Assembly (NCBI GenBank): GCA_004362315.1
Contig: SNWL01000003.1
Coordinates: 1,426,001-1,490,000, forward strand
DNA: 64,000 nucleotides
From: Mycobacterium sp. BK086
GTDB taxonomy: Bacteria > Actinomycetota > Actinomycetes > Mycobacteriales > Mycobacteriaceae
Reading direction: 5' to 3'
Shown here: in pieces, positions 1 through 10,711 of the stretch
Layout of the letters: each line of letters opens with the position of its first letter
Numbering within the stretch: position 1 is the first letter of the stretch
Made by a program: the position numbers and the translations under genes
Notes under the pieces: generated by a model
The model's input: only the letters and a program-made list of their open reading frames with translations
Databases searched by the model: none
What the model was told of the DNA's origin: nothing

Positions 1-33
1 GGCGGCAGGGGTTTTCGCAGTAGCATCGTCGGC

Positions 34-435
34 GTGTCTCGTCCCGGTGCACAACCACTGCACGTCCTGGTGTACAGCAGCAATGCCCGCACCCGCGAGC
101 AGGTGCGGCTGGCGCTGGGTAAGCGCGTCCATCCCGAGCTCCCCGAGCTGACCTACACCGATGTCGCGACCGGCCCCATGGTGATTCAGATGATGGACGC
201 CGGCGGGTTCGATCTGGTGATCCTCGACGGCGAGGCCGCACCGACAGGCGGCATGGGCATTGCCAAACAGCTCAAGGACGAGATCGACGACTGCCCGCCG
301 GTGCTGGTCCTGACCGGCCGGCCCGACGATGCGTGGCTGGCCAACTGGTCGCGCGCGGAGGCGGCGGTGCCACACCCGATCGATCCGATCCGGCTCGGCG
401 ACGCGGTCGTCGATTTGCTACGCACCCCGGTGTAA
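34..435 (+). CDS. Stand-alone receiver-like protein (Rv3143 type), degenerate phosphorylation pocket
   Basis: The 133-aa product has the length and fold pattern of a single response-regulator receiver domain with no output domain, like M. tuberculosis Rv3143, which also lies just upstream of nuo. The likely phospho-acceptor is D65 in LVILDGE, and a Thr follows the next strand (VLVLTG). The acidic pair normally found after strand 1 is missing (VLVYSSNAR instead of VLVVDDD), and the usual KP near the C-terminus reads HP. It may therefore be a pseudo-receiver or protein-interaction module. The start is the GTG at 34, which is close to the window edge, so an upstream start cannot be excluded. It is separated from nuoA by 162 nt. 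Confidence 0.75.
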   Translation: MSRPGAQPLHVLVYSSNARTREQVRLALGKRVHPELPELTYTDVATGPMVIQMMDAGGFDLVILDGEAAPTGGMGIAKQLKDEIDDCPPVLVLTGRPDDAWLANWSRAEAAVPHPIDPIRLGDAVVDLLRTPV

Positions 436-597
436 CGCACTAAACGCCAAATACGCTGTCGCCCTTGCCCTCTCGGCGAGAGATGGGCCGCGCTCAGCTA
501 TACAAGCCATCCTAACGAAATCGCGACAGCGAGTCTCAAGATCGCTAGGCTGTGTCGTAGCTCACATCTCCAGCCCAGCGAGGAGTGACACAGCCAT

Positions 598-957
598 ATG
601 AGTCTCTACACACCCATCTTGGTGTTGGGGGTTATCGCCGCGGCGTTCGCGATCGTGTCGGTGGTGATCGCGTTGGTGATCGGTCCGCGGCGGTTCAACC
701 GCGCCAAGCTCGAGGCGTACGAGTGCGGGATCGAGCCGGTGGCCGGGGAGCCGACCGGTCAGCGGTTCCCGATCAAGTACTACCTGACCGCGATGTTGTT
801 CATCGTGTTCGACATCGAGATCGTGTTCCTCTATCCGTGGGCGGTTTCGTTCGATGCGTTGGGGACGTTCGCGCTGGTGGAGATGCTGATTTTCATGGGG
901 ACGGTATTCGTGGCGTACGGGTATGTGTGGCGCCGGGGTGGGCTGGAATGGGATTAG
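598..957 (+). CDS. nuoA: NADH-quinone oxidoreductase subunit A
   Basis: This is a 119-aa membrane subunit of proton-pumping complex I with three predicted transmembrane helices and the conserved loop YECGIEP between helices 1 and 2. That loop includes the Cys that reports on quinone-site conformation. Length and motif match NuoA. It is the first gene of an uninterrupted operon running to nuoN. The ATG at 598 is preceded by AGGAG at a rather long spacing. The gene overlaps nuoB by 10 nt. Confidence 0.97.
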   Translation: MSLYTPILVLGVIAAAFAIVSVVIALVIGPRRFNRAKLEAYECGIEPVAGEPTGQRFPIKYYLTAMLFIVFDIEIVFLYPWAVSFDALGTFALVEMLIFMGTVFVAYGYVWRRGGLEWD

Positions 958-1502
958 AAGAGCAGCTGCCGGGCGGCATCTTGTTGTCGACGGTGGAGAA
1001 GGTGGCCGGGTTCGTCCGCAAGGGGTCGCTGTGGCCGGCGACGTTCGGGTTGGCGTGTTGTGCGATCGAGATGATGGCAACGGCTTCGCCGCGGTTTGAT
1101 ATCGCCCGGTTTGGGATGGAGCGGTTTTCGGCCACCCCGCGGCAGGCGGATCTGATGATCGTGGCCGGGCGGGTGAGCCAGAAGATGGCCCCGGTGTTGC
1201 GGCAGGTGTATGACCAGATGGCCGAGCCGAAGTGGGTGCTGGCGATGGGGGTGTGCGCCTCCAGTGGGGGGATGTTCAACAACTACGCGGTGGTTCAGGG
1301 TGTGGATCATGTGGTGCCGGTGGATATTTATCTGCCGGGTTGTCCGCCGCGTCCGGAGATGTTGTTGAACGCGATTCTGGCTCTGCACGCCAAGATCGCC
1401 GAGATGCCGTTGGGGGTGCATCGCGCCGAGGCCATCGCGGCGGCCGAACAAGCCGCACTGGCTGCTCCCACCACCCTGGAACTCAAGGGGCTGCTGCGGT
1501 GA
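948..1502 (+). CDS. nuoB: NADH-quinone oxidoreductase subunit B (N2 cluster)
   Basis: The 184-aa peripheral-arm subunit binds the terminal 4Fe-4S cluster N2, which passes electrons to quinone. The four expected cysteines are visible: the tandem pair C37-C38 in LACCAIE, C103 in GVCASSGG and C132 in LPGCPPRPE. The reading frame is open far upstream, but the ATG at 948, inside the end of nuoA, gives the family-length protein beginning [10 protein letters not shown]. The stop overlaps the GTG start of nuoC. Confidence 0.97.
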   Translation: MGLEEQLPGGILLSTVEKVAGFVRKGSLWPATFGLACCAIEMMATASPRFDIARFGMERFSATPRQADLMIVAGRVSQKMAPVLRQVYDQMAEPKWVLAMGVCASSGGMFNNYAVVQGVDHVVPVDIYLPGCPPRPEMLLNAILALHAKIAEMPLGVHRAEAIAAAEQAALAAPTTLELKGLLR

Positions 1503-2203
1503 CCGGTGGGCAGGAGCGCAGCGACCGGGGAATTGGCACCGACAACAACGACGAGGTCATCGGTGTTCGCCATGGCATGTTCGGCATCAACGGCAGCGGC
1601 GACACCTCCGGGTACGGCCGGCTGGTCCGCGAAGTTGCCTTGCCCGGCAGCACACCACGGCCCTACGGCGGCTACTTCGACGAGCTCGTCGACAGATTGG
1701 CAGAAGTGCTGACTCCCGACGTGTTCGGCGCCGCGGTCGAGCGCGTGGTCGTCTTCCGGGGCCAGCTGACCCTGGAGATCCGCCGCGAGCACCTGCTGTC
1801 CGTCGCACAGGCGTTGCGCGACGACGAGCAGCTGCGGTTCGAATTGTGTTGTGGTGTTTCGGGTGTGCATTATCCGGATGACAGTGGTCGTGAGTTGCAT
1901 GCGTTTTATCCGTTGATGTCGATCACGCATAACCGGCGGGTGCAGGTCGAGGTGGCGTGTCCGGACGCCGATCCGCATGTGCCGTCGCTGTTTTCGGTGT
2001 ATCCGACGGTTGACTGGCATGAGCGGGAGACCTACGACTTCTTCGGGATCGTATTCGACGGTCATCCGGGTTTGACCCGTATCGAGATGCCCGATGACTG
2101 GGTGGGCCACCCACAACGCAAGGACTACCCGCTGGGTGGTGTTCCCGTCGAATACCACGGCGCCCAGATACCCCCGCCCGACGAACGCAGGTCGTATCAC
2201 TGA
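1499..2203 (+). CDS. nuoC: NADH-quinone oxidoreductase subunit C (30 kDa)
   Basis: The 234-aa peripheral-arm subunit carries the signature [16 protein letters not shown] near the C-terminus and ends with the conserved RKDYPLGG region. It starts at GTG 1499, whose last two bases are part of the nuoB stop, so the genes are translationally coupled. The length matches mycobacterial NuoC (about 236 aa). Codon use changes visibly inside the gene. The first half is dominated by G/C-ending codons, while about 1840-2060 is rich in GTG, TTG, TTT and GAT codons. Confidence 0.96.
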   Translation: MTGGQERSDRGIGTDNNDEVIGVRHGMFGINGSGDTSGYGRLVREVALPGSTPRPYGGYFDELVDRLAEVLTPDVFGAAVERVVVFRGQLTLEIRREHLLSVAQALRDDEQLRFELCCGVSGVHYPDDSGRELHAFYPLMSITHNRRVQVEVACPDADPHVPSLFSVYPTVDWHERETYDFFGIVFDGHPGLTRIEMPDDWVGHPQRKDYPLGGVPVEYHGAQIPPPDERRSYH

Positions 2204-3501
2204 TGAGCACCGAAGAGAACGTGATCGTCCTGGGTGGCCAGGACTGGGAGGACATCGTCGCTGCCGCTCGCAAGGGCGAGGCCGGCGAACGGATTGTGGT
2301 CAACATGGGCCCGCAGCATCCCTCCACCCACGGGGTGTTGCGGTTGATCCTGGAGATCGAGGGCGAGACGGTCACCGAAGCGCGGTGCGGTATCGGCTAT
2401 TTGCACACCGGCATCGAGAAGAATCTGGAGTACCGCACCTGGACCCAAGGTGTGACGTTCGTGACGCGGATGGACTACCTGTCCCCGTTTTTCAACGAGA
2501 CCGCGTATTGCCTTGGCGTGGAACGGCTTCTGGACATCACCGACGACATCCCGGCCCGCGCGAGTGTGGTGCGGGTGATGTTGATGGAACTCAACCGCAT
2601 CTCCAGCCATCTGGTGGCGCTGGCCACCGGCGGCATGGAGCTGGGGGCGATGACGCCAATGTTCTTCGGCTTCCGGGAACGCGAGTTGATTCTCAATGTG
2701 TTCGAGGCGATCACCGGGTTACGGATGAACAACGCCTACATCCGCCCCGGGGGCTTGGCGATCGACCTCCCCGATGACGGACCCCAACGCGTGCGGGATT
2801 TGTTGAAGATTTTGCCGGGCCGGTTGCGTGAACTCGAAGACCTGTTGACCGAGAGCTACATTTGGAAGGCCCGCACCCAAGGGATCGGCTATCTGGATCT
2901 GACCGGCTGCATGGCTTTGGGGATCACCGGCCCGGTGCTGCGCTCCACCGGCCTGCCCCACGATCTGCGCAAGACCCAACCCTATTGCGGCTATGAGACC
3001 TACGACTTCGACGTTGTCACCGCCACCGGCGCGGACTGCTACGGCCGCTATCTGATCCGGGTCGGCGAAATGCACCAATCACTGAAGATCGTCGAACAAT
3101 GCTTGGAGCGGTTGGAGCCCGGCCCGGTGATGATCAGCGACAAGAAGCTGGCCTGGCCCGCCGACCTCCAGTTAGGCCCCGACGGGTTGGGGAACAGCCC
3201 GGCCCATATCGCCAAGATCATGGGCACCTCGATGGAAGGCCTGATCCACCACTTCAAACTGGTCACCGAGGGCATCCGGGTGCCCGCCGGGCAGGTGTAC
3301 ACCGCGGTGGAATCCCCGCGCGGCGAGTTGGGCGTGCACATGGTCTCCGATGGTGGCACCCGCCCCTATCGGGTGCACTACCGCGACCCGTCGTTCACCA
3401 ATCTGCAAGCGGTGGCCGCGATGTCGGAAGGCGGCATGGTCGCCGACGTCATCGCCGCCGTCGCCAGTATTGATCCGGTCATGGGAGGTGTCGACCGATG
3501 A
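2203..3501 (+). CDS. nuoD: NADH-quinone oxidoreductase subunit D (49 kDa)
   Basis: The 432-aa subunit forms the quinone-binding cavity together with NuoB. The hallmark [13 protein letters not shown] is present near residues 33-45, followed by the conserved GYLHTGIEK stretch. It starts at ATG 2203, which shares one base with the nuoC stop. It ends at 3501, overlapping the nuoE start by 4 nt (ATGA). Confidence 0.97.
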   Translation: MSTEENVIVLGGQDWEDIVAAARKGEAGERIVVNMGPQHPSTHGVLRLILEIEGETVTEARCGIGYLHTGIEKNLEYRTWTQGVTFVTRMDYLSPFFNETAYCLGVERLLDITDDIPARASVVRVMLMELNRISSHLVALATGGMELGAMTPMFFGFRERELILNVFEAITGLRMNNAYIRPGGLAIDLPDDGPQRVRDLLKILPGRLRELEDLLTESYIWKARTQGIGYLDLTGCMALGITGPVLRSTGLPHDLRKTQPYCGYETYDFDVVTATGADCYGRYLIRVGEMHQSLKIVEQCLERLEPGPVMISDKKLAWPADLQLGPDGLGNSPAHIAKIMGTSMEGLIHHFKLVTEGIRVPAGQVYTAVESPRGELGVHMVSDGGTRPYRVHYRDPSFTNLQAVAAMSEGGMVADVIAAVASIDPVMGGVDR

Positions 3502-4232
3502 ATCCCATCGACCTCGTCCTCGGGCCCCGGCCCGAAGAACCCGGCCCACCCATCAGCGGACCCACCCACTACAGCCCCGAGGTGGATCAACGGTTGGCCG
3601 GCGATGCCGCCACGATCATCGCCCGCTACCCGCAGGCCCGCTCCGCCTTGCTGCCCCTGTTGCATCTGGTGCAATCCGAGGACGGGTATGTCACCTCCGC
3701 CGGAATCGCTTTCTGTGCACGTCAACTCGATCTGACCGAGGCCGAAGTGGCTGCGGTGGCCACCTTCTACTCCATGTACCGCCGCACCCCCACCGGGAAG
3801 TATCTGGTCGGGGTGTGCACCAACACCCTGTGCGCCATCATGGGCGGCGACGCCATCCTGGACACCCTGCAAACCGATCTCGGTCTCCACGCTGGGGACA
3901 CCACCGCCGACGGCGCCATCACCCTCGAACACATCGAGTGCAACGCCGCCTGCGACTACGCCCCCGTCATCATGGTCAACTGGGAATTCTTCGACAACCA
4001 AACCCCGGCCACCGCACGCGAACTCATCGAACACATCCGCGCCGGCCACACACCACACGCCACCCGCGGCTCGGAGGTCTGCTCCTTCCGCGACACCGCG
4101 CGGACGCTGGCCGGGTTGCCCCGAGACGCCGAGTCCGGCGGTGGCCCGCCGGGCGCGGCGACGTTGGCCGGCCTGCGGGTGGCCCGCGAACTCGGCATGT
4201 CAGCACCCCCGGTTCCCGAGAGCGAGGTGTGA
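3498..4232 (+). CDS. nuoE: NADH-quinone oxidoreductase subunit E (24 kDa)
   Basis: The 244-aa subunit is thioredoxin-like and holds the 2Fe-2S cluster N1a next to NuoF. The four ligand cysteines have the expected spacing: C107 and C112 (CTNTLC) and C148 and C152 (CNAAC). A C-terminal tail of about 60 residues beyond the core is usual for mycobacterial NuoE. It overlaps nuoD by 4 nt and nuoF by 1 nt. Confidence 0.96.
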   Translation: MNPIDLVLGPRPEEPGPPISGPTHYSPEVDQRLAGDAATIIARYPQARSALLPLLHLVQSEDGYVTSAGIAFCARQLDLTEAEVAAVATFYSMYRRTPTGKYLVGVCTNTLCAIMGGDAILDTLQTDLGLHAGDTTADGAITLEHIECNAACDYAPVIMVNWEFFDNQTPATARELIEHIRAGHTPHATRGSEVCSFRDTARTLAGLPRDAESGGGPPGAATLAGLRVARELGMSAPPVPESEV

Positions 4233-5557
4233 TGTCGCCTGCGACACCGCTGACGCCGGTGCTTAGCCGGTTCTGGGACGAACCCGAACCGTGGACGCTG
4301 GAAACGTATGTGCGCCATGACGGTTATCAGGCGCTGCGCACCGCGCTGAGCATGAAGCCCGACGACGTCATCGCGACGGTCAAGGAGTCAGGCCTGCGTG
4401 GGCGCGGCGGTGCGGGTTTTCCGACCGGCACCAAGTGGTCGTTCATCCCGCAGGACGCGACCGGAGCAGGCGCCAAACCGAAATATCTGGTGGTGAATGC
4501 CGACGAGTCGGAACCCGGTACGTGTAAAGACATTCCACTGATCCTGACCACTCCGCACTTCCTGGTTGAGGGTGCGATCATCGCGGCGTACGCGATCCGG
4601 GCACGCCACGCCTTCATCTATGTCCGTGGTGAGGTGGTGCCGGTATTGCGGCGACTGCAGGCGGCCGTGGCCGAGGCGTACGCGGCTGGTTATCTCGGCA
4701 CCGACATCCAGGGCTCGGGGTTCGATCTGGATCTCATCGTGCACGCCGGGGCCGGAGCCTACATCTGCGGTGAGGAAACCGCCCTGCTCGACTCGCTCGA
4801 AGGCCGGCGCGGCCAGCCCCGGCTGCGCCCACCGTTCCCTGCGGTCGCCGGGCTGTATGCCTGCCCGACCGTCGTCAACAACGTCGAATCGATCGCCAGC
4901 GTCCCGCCGATCCTGCTGGGTGGCGTGGACTGGTTCAAGTCGATGGGCTCGGAGAAATCGCCTGGCTTCACGCTGTATTCGCTGTCGGGGCATGTCACCA
5001 CGCCCGGACAGTACGAGGCGCCGCTGGGTATCACATTGCGTGAATTGCTCGACTACGCCGGCGGGGTGCGCACCGGCCACGAGCTGAAGTTCTGGACCCC
5101 CGGCGGATCGTCGACCCCGTTGCTGACCGCCGAACACCTGGACGTGCCACTGGATTACGAAGGCATGGCGTCGGTCGGATCGATGCTGGGCACCAAGGCG
5201 CTGCAGATCTTCGACGAGACCACCTGCGTGGTACGGGCGGTGCGGCGCTGGACCGAGTTCTACGCCCACGAGTCCTGCGGCAAGTGCACACCCTGCCGCG
5301 AAGGAACCTACTGGCTCAGCCAGATCTACGAACGGCTCGAGACGGGGCGGGGCACCGAAGAGGATATCGGCAAGCTGCTCGACATCTCCGACACCATCTT
5401 CGGAAAGTCGTTCTGCGCGTTGGGTGATGGCGCCGCATCGCCGATCATCTCGTCGATCAAGTTTTTCCGCGCCGAATACGAGGCCCACCTGAACGGCGGG
5501 TGCCCGTTCGACCCGTACGCCTCGATGCTGGCCGCACCGGAAGGGGTGGGAGCCTGA
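4232..5557 (+). CDS. nuoF: NADH-quinone oxidoreductase subunit F (51 kDa, NADH/FMN site)
   Basis: The 441-aa subunit is the NADH dehydrogenase module that accepts hydride onto FMN and passes electrons to 4Fe-4S cluster N3. The glycine-rich nucleotide motif [10 protein letters not shown] is at 57-66. The N3 cysteines are C349, C352 and C355 ([12 protein letters not shown]) and C395 (FCALGDGA). The ATG at 4232 overlaps the nuoE stop by one base. An in-frame GTG lies one codon earlier (4229). Confidence 0.96.
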   Translation: MSPATPLTPVLSRFWDEPEPWTLETYVRHDGYQALRTALSMKPDDVIATVKESGLRGRGGAGFPTGTKWSFIPQDATGAGAKPKYLVVNADESEPGTCKDIPLILTTPHFLVEGAIIAAYAIRARHAFIYVRGEVVPVLRRLQAAVAEAYAAGYLGTDIQGSGFDLDLIVHAGAGAYICGEETALLDSLEGRRGQPRLRPPFPAVAGLYACPTVVNNVESIASVPPILLGGVDWFKSMGSEKSPGFTLYSLSGHVTTPGQYEAPLGITLRELLDYAGGVRTGHELKFWTPGGSSTPLLTAEHLDVPLDYEGMASVGSMLGTKALQIFDETTCVVRAVRRWTEFYAHESCGKCTPCREGTYWLSQIYERLETGRGTEEDIGKLLDISDTIFGKSFCALGDGAASPIISSIKFFRAEYEAHLNGGCPFDPYASMLAAPEGVGA

Positions 5558-7935
5558 TGACGCAGACCTCAGATACTGACGCACCGGCACCAGCCGTGGA
5601 GATGGTCAATCTCGTGATCGACGACGTCGAGGTCGCGGTTCCCAAGGGCACGTTGGTAATTCGGGCCGCGGAGTTGATGGGTGTGCAGATCCCGCGCTTC
5701 TGCGACCACCCGCTACTCGATCCGGTCGGCGCCTGCCGGCAATGCCTGGTCGAGGTGGAGGGCCAGCGCAAGCCGATGGCCAGCTGCACCACCACCGTGT
5801 CCGAGGGCATGGTGGTGCGCACCCAGTACACCTCCGAAGCAGCCGACAAGGCTCAGCACGGGGTGATGGAACTGCTGCTGATCAACCATCCGCTGGACTG
5901 CCCGGTGTGCGACAAGGGCGGGGAATGCCCCCTGCAGAACCAGGCGATGTCCAACGGCCGGGTCGAGACGCGGTTCACCGATATCAAACGCACCTTCCCC
6001 AAACCGATCAACCTGTCGACCGAGGTGCTGCTGGACCGGGAACGCTGCGTGCTCTGCGCCCGCTGCACACGGTTCTCCGAGCAGATCGCCGGCGATCCAT
6101 TCATCTCGCTACTGGAACGCGGTGCGCTGCAACAGGTGGGCATCGCCCCGGGTGAGCCGTTCGACTCCTACTTCAGCGGCAACACGGTGCAGATCTGCCC
6201 GGTCGGGGCGTTGACCGGCGCCGCCTATCGATTCCGGGCCCGCCCGTTCGATCTGGTGTCCAGCCCCAGCGTCTGTGAGCATTGCGCCTCGGGCTGCGCC
6301 CAGCGCACCGATCATCGCCGCGGCGTGGTGCTGCGCCGCCTCGCCGGTGACGACCCGGAAGTCAACGAGGAGTGGAACTGCGACAAAGGCCGCTGGGCCT
6401 TCACCTACACCCGCGTCGGCGACCGCATCACCACCCCGCTGGTGCGCGACGAGAACGGTGCCCTGCGCCCCGCGTCCTGGTCCGAGGCCATCGCCGTGGC
6501 CGCCGCGGGATTGTCATCGGGCCGGGCCGGTGTGCTGGTGGGTGGACGGGTCGGCACGGAAGACGCCTATGCCTACGCCAAGTTTGCGCGAATGGCATTG
6601 GGCACCAACGATATCGACTTCCGCTCCCGGCCGCACTCGGTGGAGGAGCAGGAGTTCCTGGCCGCGGCGGTGGCCGGCCGTCGCGAGGTGAACTACGCCG
6701 ATCTGCAGAACGCCCCGGTGGTGGTGCTGGTCGGGTTCGAACCCGAGGACGAGTCGCCGATCGTGTTCCTGCGGCTGCGCAAGGCGGTGCGCAAACACGG
6801 CCTGAAGGTGGTCACGATCGCGCCGTTCGCGTCGTCGGGATCGGTCAAGCTGGCCGCTCGAGTGGTGGCGACCGAACCCGGCCAGGAGGCGTCCGCCCTC
6901 GACGCGCTCGCCGACGAGCTACCACCGGAGGCGATCATCCTCGCCGGGGAACGGCTGGCCACCAGCCGCGGCGCGTTGTCGGCCGCGGCACGCGTGGCGC
7001 AACGCACCGGTGCCCGGCTGGCCTGGATTCCCCGCCGCGCCGGTGACCGCGGCGCCGTGGACACCGGCTGCCTGCCCAACCTGCTGCCAGGTGCACGTCC
7101 CGTCACTGATCCCGCTGCCCGCCAACAGCTCACGAGCGCGTGGCATGTCGACGAACTCCCCACGACGCCGGGCCGCGATACCACCGCGATCCTCGCCGCC
7201 GCAGCCGACGGCGAGCTCGACGCGTTGCTCATCGGCGGGGTGGATCCCACCGATCTGCCCGAGCCGCACGCCACACTCGCCGCGATCGAGTCGACCGGCT
7301 TCGTCGTCAGCCTCGAATTGCGAGAATCCTCGATCACAGCGCTTGCCGACGTGGTGTTCCCGATCGCACCGGTCGTCGAGAAGGCGGGCTCATTCCTGAA
7401 CTGGGAGGGCCGAATTCGCCCCTTCGAACCTGCCCTGCCCGCCAACTCGTTCCCCGACCTCCGGGTGCTGCAGATCCTTGCCGACGAACTCGGGGTGGAC
7501 CTGGGATTCCGCACCGCCGAGGAAGCCCGCGAAGAGATTGCGGCGCTGGGAACCTGGGATGGCGAACGGCCCGCTCCCCCAGCCGTCGCGCCGAAGGACC
7601 CGACGCCGCTGGAGCCGGGCGAGGCAGTCTTGGCCGGCTGGCGAGTGTTGTTGGACGACGGTCGATTACAGGACGGGGAACCGTATCTGGCGGGTACGGC
7701 GCGACCGGTGGTGGTGCGGTTGTCGGCGGCGACGGCGGCCGGGATCGGCGCGGCCGACGGGGATGTGGTCGCGGTGTCGACCGGCCGGGGTGCGATCCAG
7801 GTGCCGCTGGTGGTCACCGAGATGCCCGACGGGGTGGTGTGGCTACCGCTGAACTCACCGGGCAGTGCCGTGCACGAACAACTCGGCGTCACCACGGGTG
7901 CCGTCGTGTGCATCGAGCGGGAGGCGGGCGCATGA
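5557..7935 (+). CDS. nuoG: NADH-quinone oxidoreductase subunit G (Fe-S rich)
   Basis: The 792-aa subunit carries several clusters. These are the 2Fe-2S N1b (C49, C60, C63, C77), the HX3CX2CX5C cluster (H111, C115, C118, C124), a 4Fe-4S set (C164, C167, C170, C214) and the extra N7-type motif CX2CX3CX27C (C240, C243, C247, C275), which only some bacteria keep. The rest is a molybdopterin-oxidoreductase-like domain with no visible cofactor role. The ATG at 5557 overlaps the nuoF stop, and the upstream open frame (from 5500) lies inside nuoF. Confidence 0.96.
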   Translation: MTQTSDTDAPAPAVEMVNLVIDDVEVAVPKGTLVIRAAELMGVQIPRFCDHPLLDPVGACRQCLVEVEGQRKPMASCTTTVSEGMVVRTQYTSEAADKAQHGVMELLLINHPLDCPVCDKGGECPLQNQAMSNGRVETRFTDIKRTFPKPINLSTEVLLDRERCVLCARCTRFSEQIAGDPFISLLERGALQQVGIAPGEPFDSYFSGNTVQICPVGALTGAAYRFRARPFDLVSSPSVCEHCASGCAQRTDHRRGVVLRRLAGDDPEVNEEWNCDKGRWAFTYTRVGDRITTPLVRDENGALRPASWSEAIAVAAAGLSSGRAGVLVGGRVGTEDAYAYAKFARMALGTNDIDFRSRPHSVEEQEFLAAAVAGRREVNYADLQNAPVVVLVGFEPEDESPIVFLRLRKAVRKHGLKVVTIAPFASSGSVKLAARVVATEPGQEASALDALADELPPEAIILAGERLATSRGALSAAARVAQRTGARLAWIPRRAGDRGAVDTGCLPNLLPGARPVTDPAARQQLTSAWHVDELPTTPGRDTTAILAAAADGELDALLIGGVDPTDLPEPHATLAAIESTGFVVSLELRESSITALADVVFPIAPVVEKAGSFLNWEGRIRPFEPALPANSFPDLRVLQILADELGVDLGFRTAEEAREEIAALGTWDGERPAPPAVAPKDPTPLEPGEAVLAGWRVLLDDGRLQDGEPYLAGTARPVVVRLSAATAAGIGAADGDVVAVSTGRGAIQVPLVVTEMPDGVVWLPLNSPGSAVHEQLGVTTGAVVCIEREAGA

Positions 7936-9161
7936 GCTATCCGGATATGACGGTGTTCGGCCACGATCCGTGGTGGCTGATCCTGATCAAGGCCGTCGCG
8001 ATCTTCGCCTTCCTACTGCTGACCGTGTTGGTGGCAATCCTGCTGGAACGCAAGATCCTGGGCCGCATGCAGATGCGGTACGGACCCAATCGGGTCGGGC
8101 CGTTCGGCATCCTGCAATCGCTGGCCGACGGCATCAAACTCGCGCTGAAAGAGGGTCTGACACCGGCCGGGGTCGACAAGCCGATTTATTTGATGGCGCC
8201 GGTGATTTCGGTGATCCCGGCGATCCTGGCGTTCGCGGTGATCCCGCTGGGCCCGGTGGTCTCGGTCTTCGGGCACCGGACACCGTTGCAGCTCACCGAT
8301 CTTCCGGTCGCGGTGCTCTACATCCTGGCGGTCACCAGCATCGGGGTGTACGGCATCGTGCTGGCGGGCTGGTCCTCGGGCTCCACCTACCCGTTGCTGG
8401 GCGGACTGCGCTCGAGTGCGCAGGTGATCTCCTATGAGATCGCGATGGCGCTGTCGTTCGCGGCGGTGTTCCTCTACGCGGGCACCATGTCCACCTCGGG
8501 CATCGTGGCCGCCCAGGAACACACCTGGTACGTCTTTCTGCTGCTGCCCTCGTTCGCGGTGTATGTCACCTCGATGGTCGGGGAAACCAACCGGGCCCCC
8601 TTCGACCTGCCCGAGGCCGAAGGCGAACTGGTGGGCGGCTTCCACACCGAATACTCCTCACTGAAGTTCGCGATGTTCATGCTCGCCGAGTACGTCAACA
8701 TGACCACCGTCTCGGCCCTGGCCACCACCCTGTTCCTCGGCGGCTGGCACGCACCGTGGCCGATCAGCCTGATCGAGGGCGCCAACACCGGGTGGTGGCC
8801 GTTGATCTGGTTCGTGGCCAAGGTATGGACATTCCTGTTCGTGTTCATGTGGCTACGCGCCACCCTGCCACGGCTGCGCTACGACCAATTCATGGCACTG
8901 GGCTGGAAACTACTCATCCCGATCTCACTGGTCTGGATCATGATCGTGGCCGTCCTGCACTCGCTCGGCCACGTCGGCATCATCCCCAACCTCATCGCCG
9001 CCGCGGTGCTGCTGCTGGTCCTGCTGGGCGCGAACTCGCTGCGGCACAAGATCTCCCAGCGCAACACCGCACCGCCACCGCCCGCCGCCGATGCGGGGGC
9101 GTTCCCGATCCCTCCGCTGCCCGGTATGCCCGCGTCACGCAAGGAGAAAGCAGATGCCTAA
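7932..9161 (+). CDS. nuoH: NADH-quinone oxidoreductase subunit H
   Basis: The 409-aa membrane subunit links the peripheral arm to the proton-pumping arm and forms part of the quinone channel. It shows about eight transmembrane helices, the conserved [15 protein letters not shown] loop after the first helix, and the acidic loop [18 protein letters not shown]. The C-terminus has a Pro/Ala-rich tail (about 25 residues) typical of actinobacterial NuoH. The ATG at 7932 overlaps the nuoG stop by 4 nt. Confidence 0.96.
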   Translation: MSYPDMTVFGHDPWWLILIKAVAIFAFLLLTVLVAILLERKILGRMQMRYGPNRVGPFGILQSLADGIKLALKEGLTPAGVDKPIYLMAPVISVIPAILAFAVIPLGPVVSVFGHRTPLQLTDLPVAVLYILAVTSIGVYGIVLAGWSSGSTYPLLGGLRSSAQVISYEIAMALSFAAVFLYAGTMSTSGIVAAQEHTWYVFLLLPSFAVYVTSMVGETNRAPFDLPEAEGELVGGFHTEYSSLKFAMFMLAEYVNMTTVSALATTLFLGGWHAPWPISLIEGANTGWWPLIWFVAKVWTFLFVFMWLRATLPRLRYDQFMALGWKLLIPISLVWIMIVAVLHSLGHVGIIPNLIAAAVLLLVLLGANSLRHKISQRNTAPPPPAADAGAFPIPPLPGMPASRKEKADA

Positions 9162-9678
9162 GTTCCTCGACGCGATCAAGGGTTTCGGCGTGACGTTCGG
9201 GACCATGTTCAAACGTCCCATCACCGAGGAGTATCCGGAGAAGCCCGGCCCGGTCGCGCCGCGCTATCACGGCCGCCATCAGCTCAACCGCTACCCCGAC
9301 GGCTTGGAGAAGTGCATCGGCTGCGAGCTGTGCGCGTGGGCCTGTCCCGCCGATGCCATCTACGTCGAAGGCGCGGACAACACCGAGGGCGAACGCTTCT
9401 CGCCGGGCGAACGCTACGGGCGGGTGTACCAGATCAACTATCTGCGCTGCATCGGCTGCGGACTGTGCATCGAGGCCTGCCCCACCCGCGCACTGACCAT
9501 GACCAACGTCTACGAAATGGCCGACGACAACCGCTCAGACCTCATCTACGGCAAGGACAAACTGCTGGCACCCCTGCAACCCGGCATGCAACCACCGCCA
9601 CACGCCATGGCACCGGGAACCACCGACGACGACTACTACCTCGGCAAGATCACGGGTGATCACGAGGCAACGCGATGA
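9154..9678 (+). CDS. nuoI: NADH-quinone oxidoreductase subunit I (N6a/N6b ferredoxin)
   Basis: The 174-aa subunit has two ferredoxin-type CX2CX2CX3C motifs, at C54-C57-C60-C64 and C99-C102-C105-C109, for clusters N6a and N6b. Each is closed by CP, as in NuoI. The ATG at 9154 lies inside the end of nuoH (8-nt overlap) and follows a clear AAGGAGAAAG ribosome-binding site, which settles the start. It overlaps nuoJ by 4 nt. Confidence 0.96.
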   Translation: MPKFLDAIKGFGVTFGTMFKRPITEEYPEKPGPVAPRYHGRHQLNRYPDGLEKCIGCELCAWACPADAIYVEGADNTEGERFSPGERYGRVYQINYLRCIGCGLCIEACPTRALTMTNVYEMADDNRSDLIYGKDKLLAPLQPGMQPPPHAMAPGTTDDDYYLGKITGDHEATR

Positions 9679-10415
9679 CGACCACCCTGCTGGCGGCCGA
9701 AATGCTCACCCGCACATCGACAACCGAAGCAGTGGTGTTCTGGATCCTGGCCGTGATCGCTATCGCGGGCGCGGTCGGCGTTGTCGCCGCACCCAAGGCC
9801 GTCTACTCGGCGATCTTCCTGGCTACCACGATGATCGCGCTCGCGGTCATGTACGTCGCGCAGGATGCGCTGTTCCTCGGGGTCGTCCAGGTGGTTGTCT
9901 ACACCGGCGCCGTGATGATGCTCTTCCTGTTCGTCCTCATGCTGATCGGTGTCGATTCGTCTGAGTCGCTCGTGGAAACGATTCGTGGCCAACGCATTGC
10001 GGCTATCGCGGCCGGCCTGGGATTCGGGATTCTGCTGATCGCCGGGATCGGCACCGTGGCCACCACGGGATTCGTCGGGCTGACCGAAGCCAACGCAGGC
10101 GGCAACGTGCAGGGCCTGGCGATGCTGATCTTCACCCGGGACCTGTGGGCCTTCGAGCTGACCAGTGCGCTGCTGATCACCGCGGCGCTGGGCGCGATGG
10201 TGCTCGCCCACCGAGAACGCTTCGAGCGACGCAAGACTCAGCGAGAGTTGGTCATCGAACGATTCGCCACCGGCGCCCGCGCCACCCCGCTGCCCAATCC
10301 CGGGGTCTACGCCCGACACAACGCCGTCAACACCCCCGCCCGGCTACCCGACGGTTCGGACGACGAATCGTCGGTGAGCACCATCCTTCGCACCAACGGG
10401 AACGGTCAGCGATGA
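9675..10415 (+). CDS. nuoJ: NADH-quinone oxidoreductase subunit J
   Basis: The 246-aa membrane subunit has five predicted helices. The typical NuoJ stretch [19 protein letters not shown] is present. The C-terminal part from about residue 175 is hydrophilic and Arg/Pro rich. It is joined to nuoI and nuoK by ATGA-type overlaps. Confidence 0.95.
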   Translation: MTTTLLAAEMLTRTSTTEAVVFWILAVIAIAGAVGVVAAPKAVYSAIFLATTMIALAVMYVAQDALFLGVVQVVVYTGAVMMLFLFVLMLIGVDSSESLVETIRGQRIAAIAAGLGFGILLIAGIGTVATTGFVGLTEANAGGNVQGLAMLIFTRDLWAFELTSALLITAALGAMVLAHRERFERRKTQRELVIERFATGARATPLPNPGVYARHNAVNTPARLPDGSDDESSVSTILRTNGNGQR

Positions 10416-10711
10416 GTCCGGACAACTACCTGTACCTGTCGGCGTTGTTGTTCACGATCGGTGCCGCGGGAGTGTTGTTGCGGCGCAACGCGATCGTGAT
10501 GTTCATGTGCGTGGAGCTGATGTTGAATGCCTGCAATCTGGCGTTCGTGACGTTCTCCCGCATGCACGGCCATCTCGACGGTCAGGTGGTCGCCTTCTTC
10601 ACCATGGTGGTGGCCGCCTGCGAAGTCGTGGTCGGCCTGGCGATCATCATGACCATCTTCCGCACCCGACGCTCCGCCAACGTCGACGACGCTCACCTGC
10701 TGCGGCACTGA
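10412..10711 (+). CDS. nuoK: NADH-quinone oxidoreductase subunit K
   Basis: The 99-aa membrane subunit has three helices and the two conserved membrane glutamates used in proton translocation, one in [10 protein letters not shown] and one in [10 protein letters not shown]. The length is exactly the family norm. It starts at ATG 10412 inside the nuoJ end and overlaps nuoL by one base. Confidence 0.96.
   Translation: MSPDNYLYLSALLFTIGAAGVLLRRNAIVMFMCVELMLNACNLAFVTFSRMHGHLDGQVVAFFTMVVAACEVVVGLAIIMTIFRTRRSANVDDAHLLRH

Noticed and set aside
468-484. CTCTC-GGC-GAGAG hairpin after the receiver gene as a terminator
   Set aside because: The stem is only 5 bp and no T-run follows, so evidence for termination is too weak.
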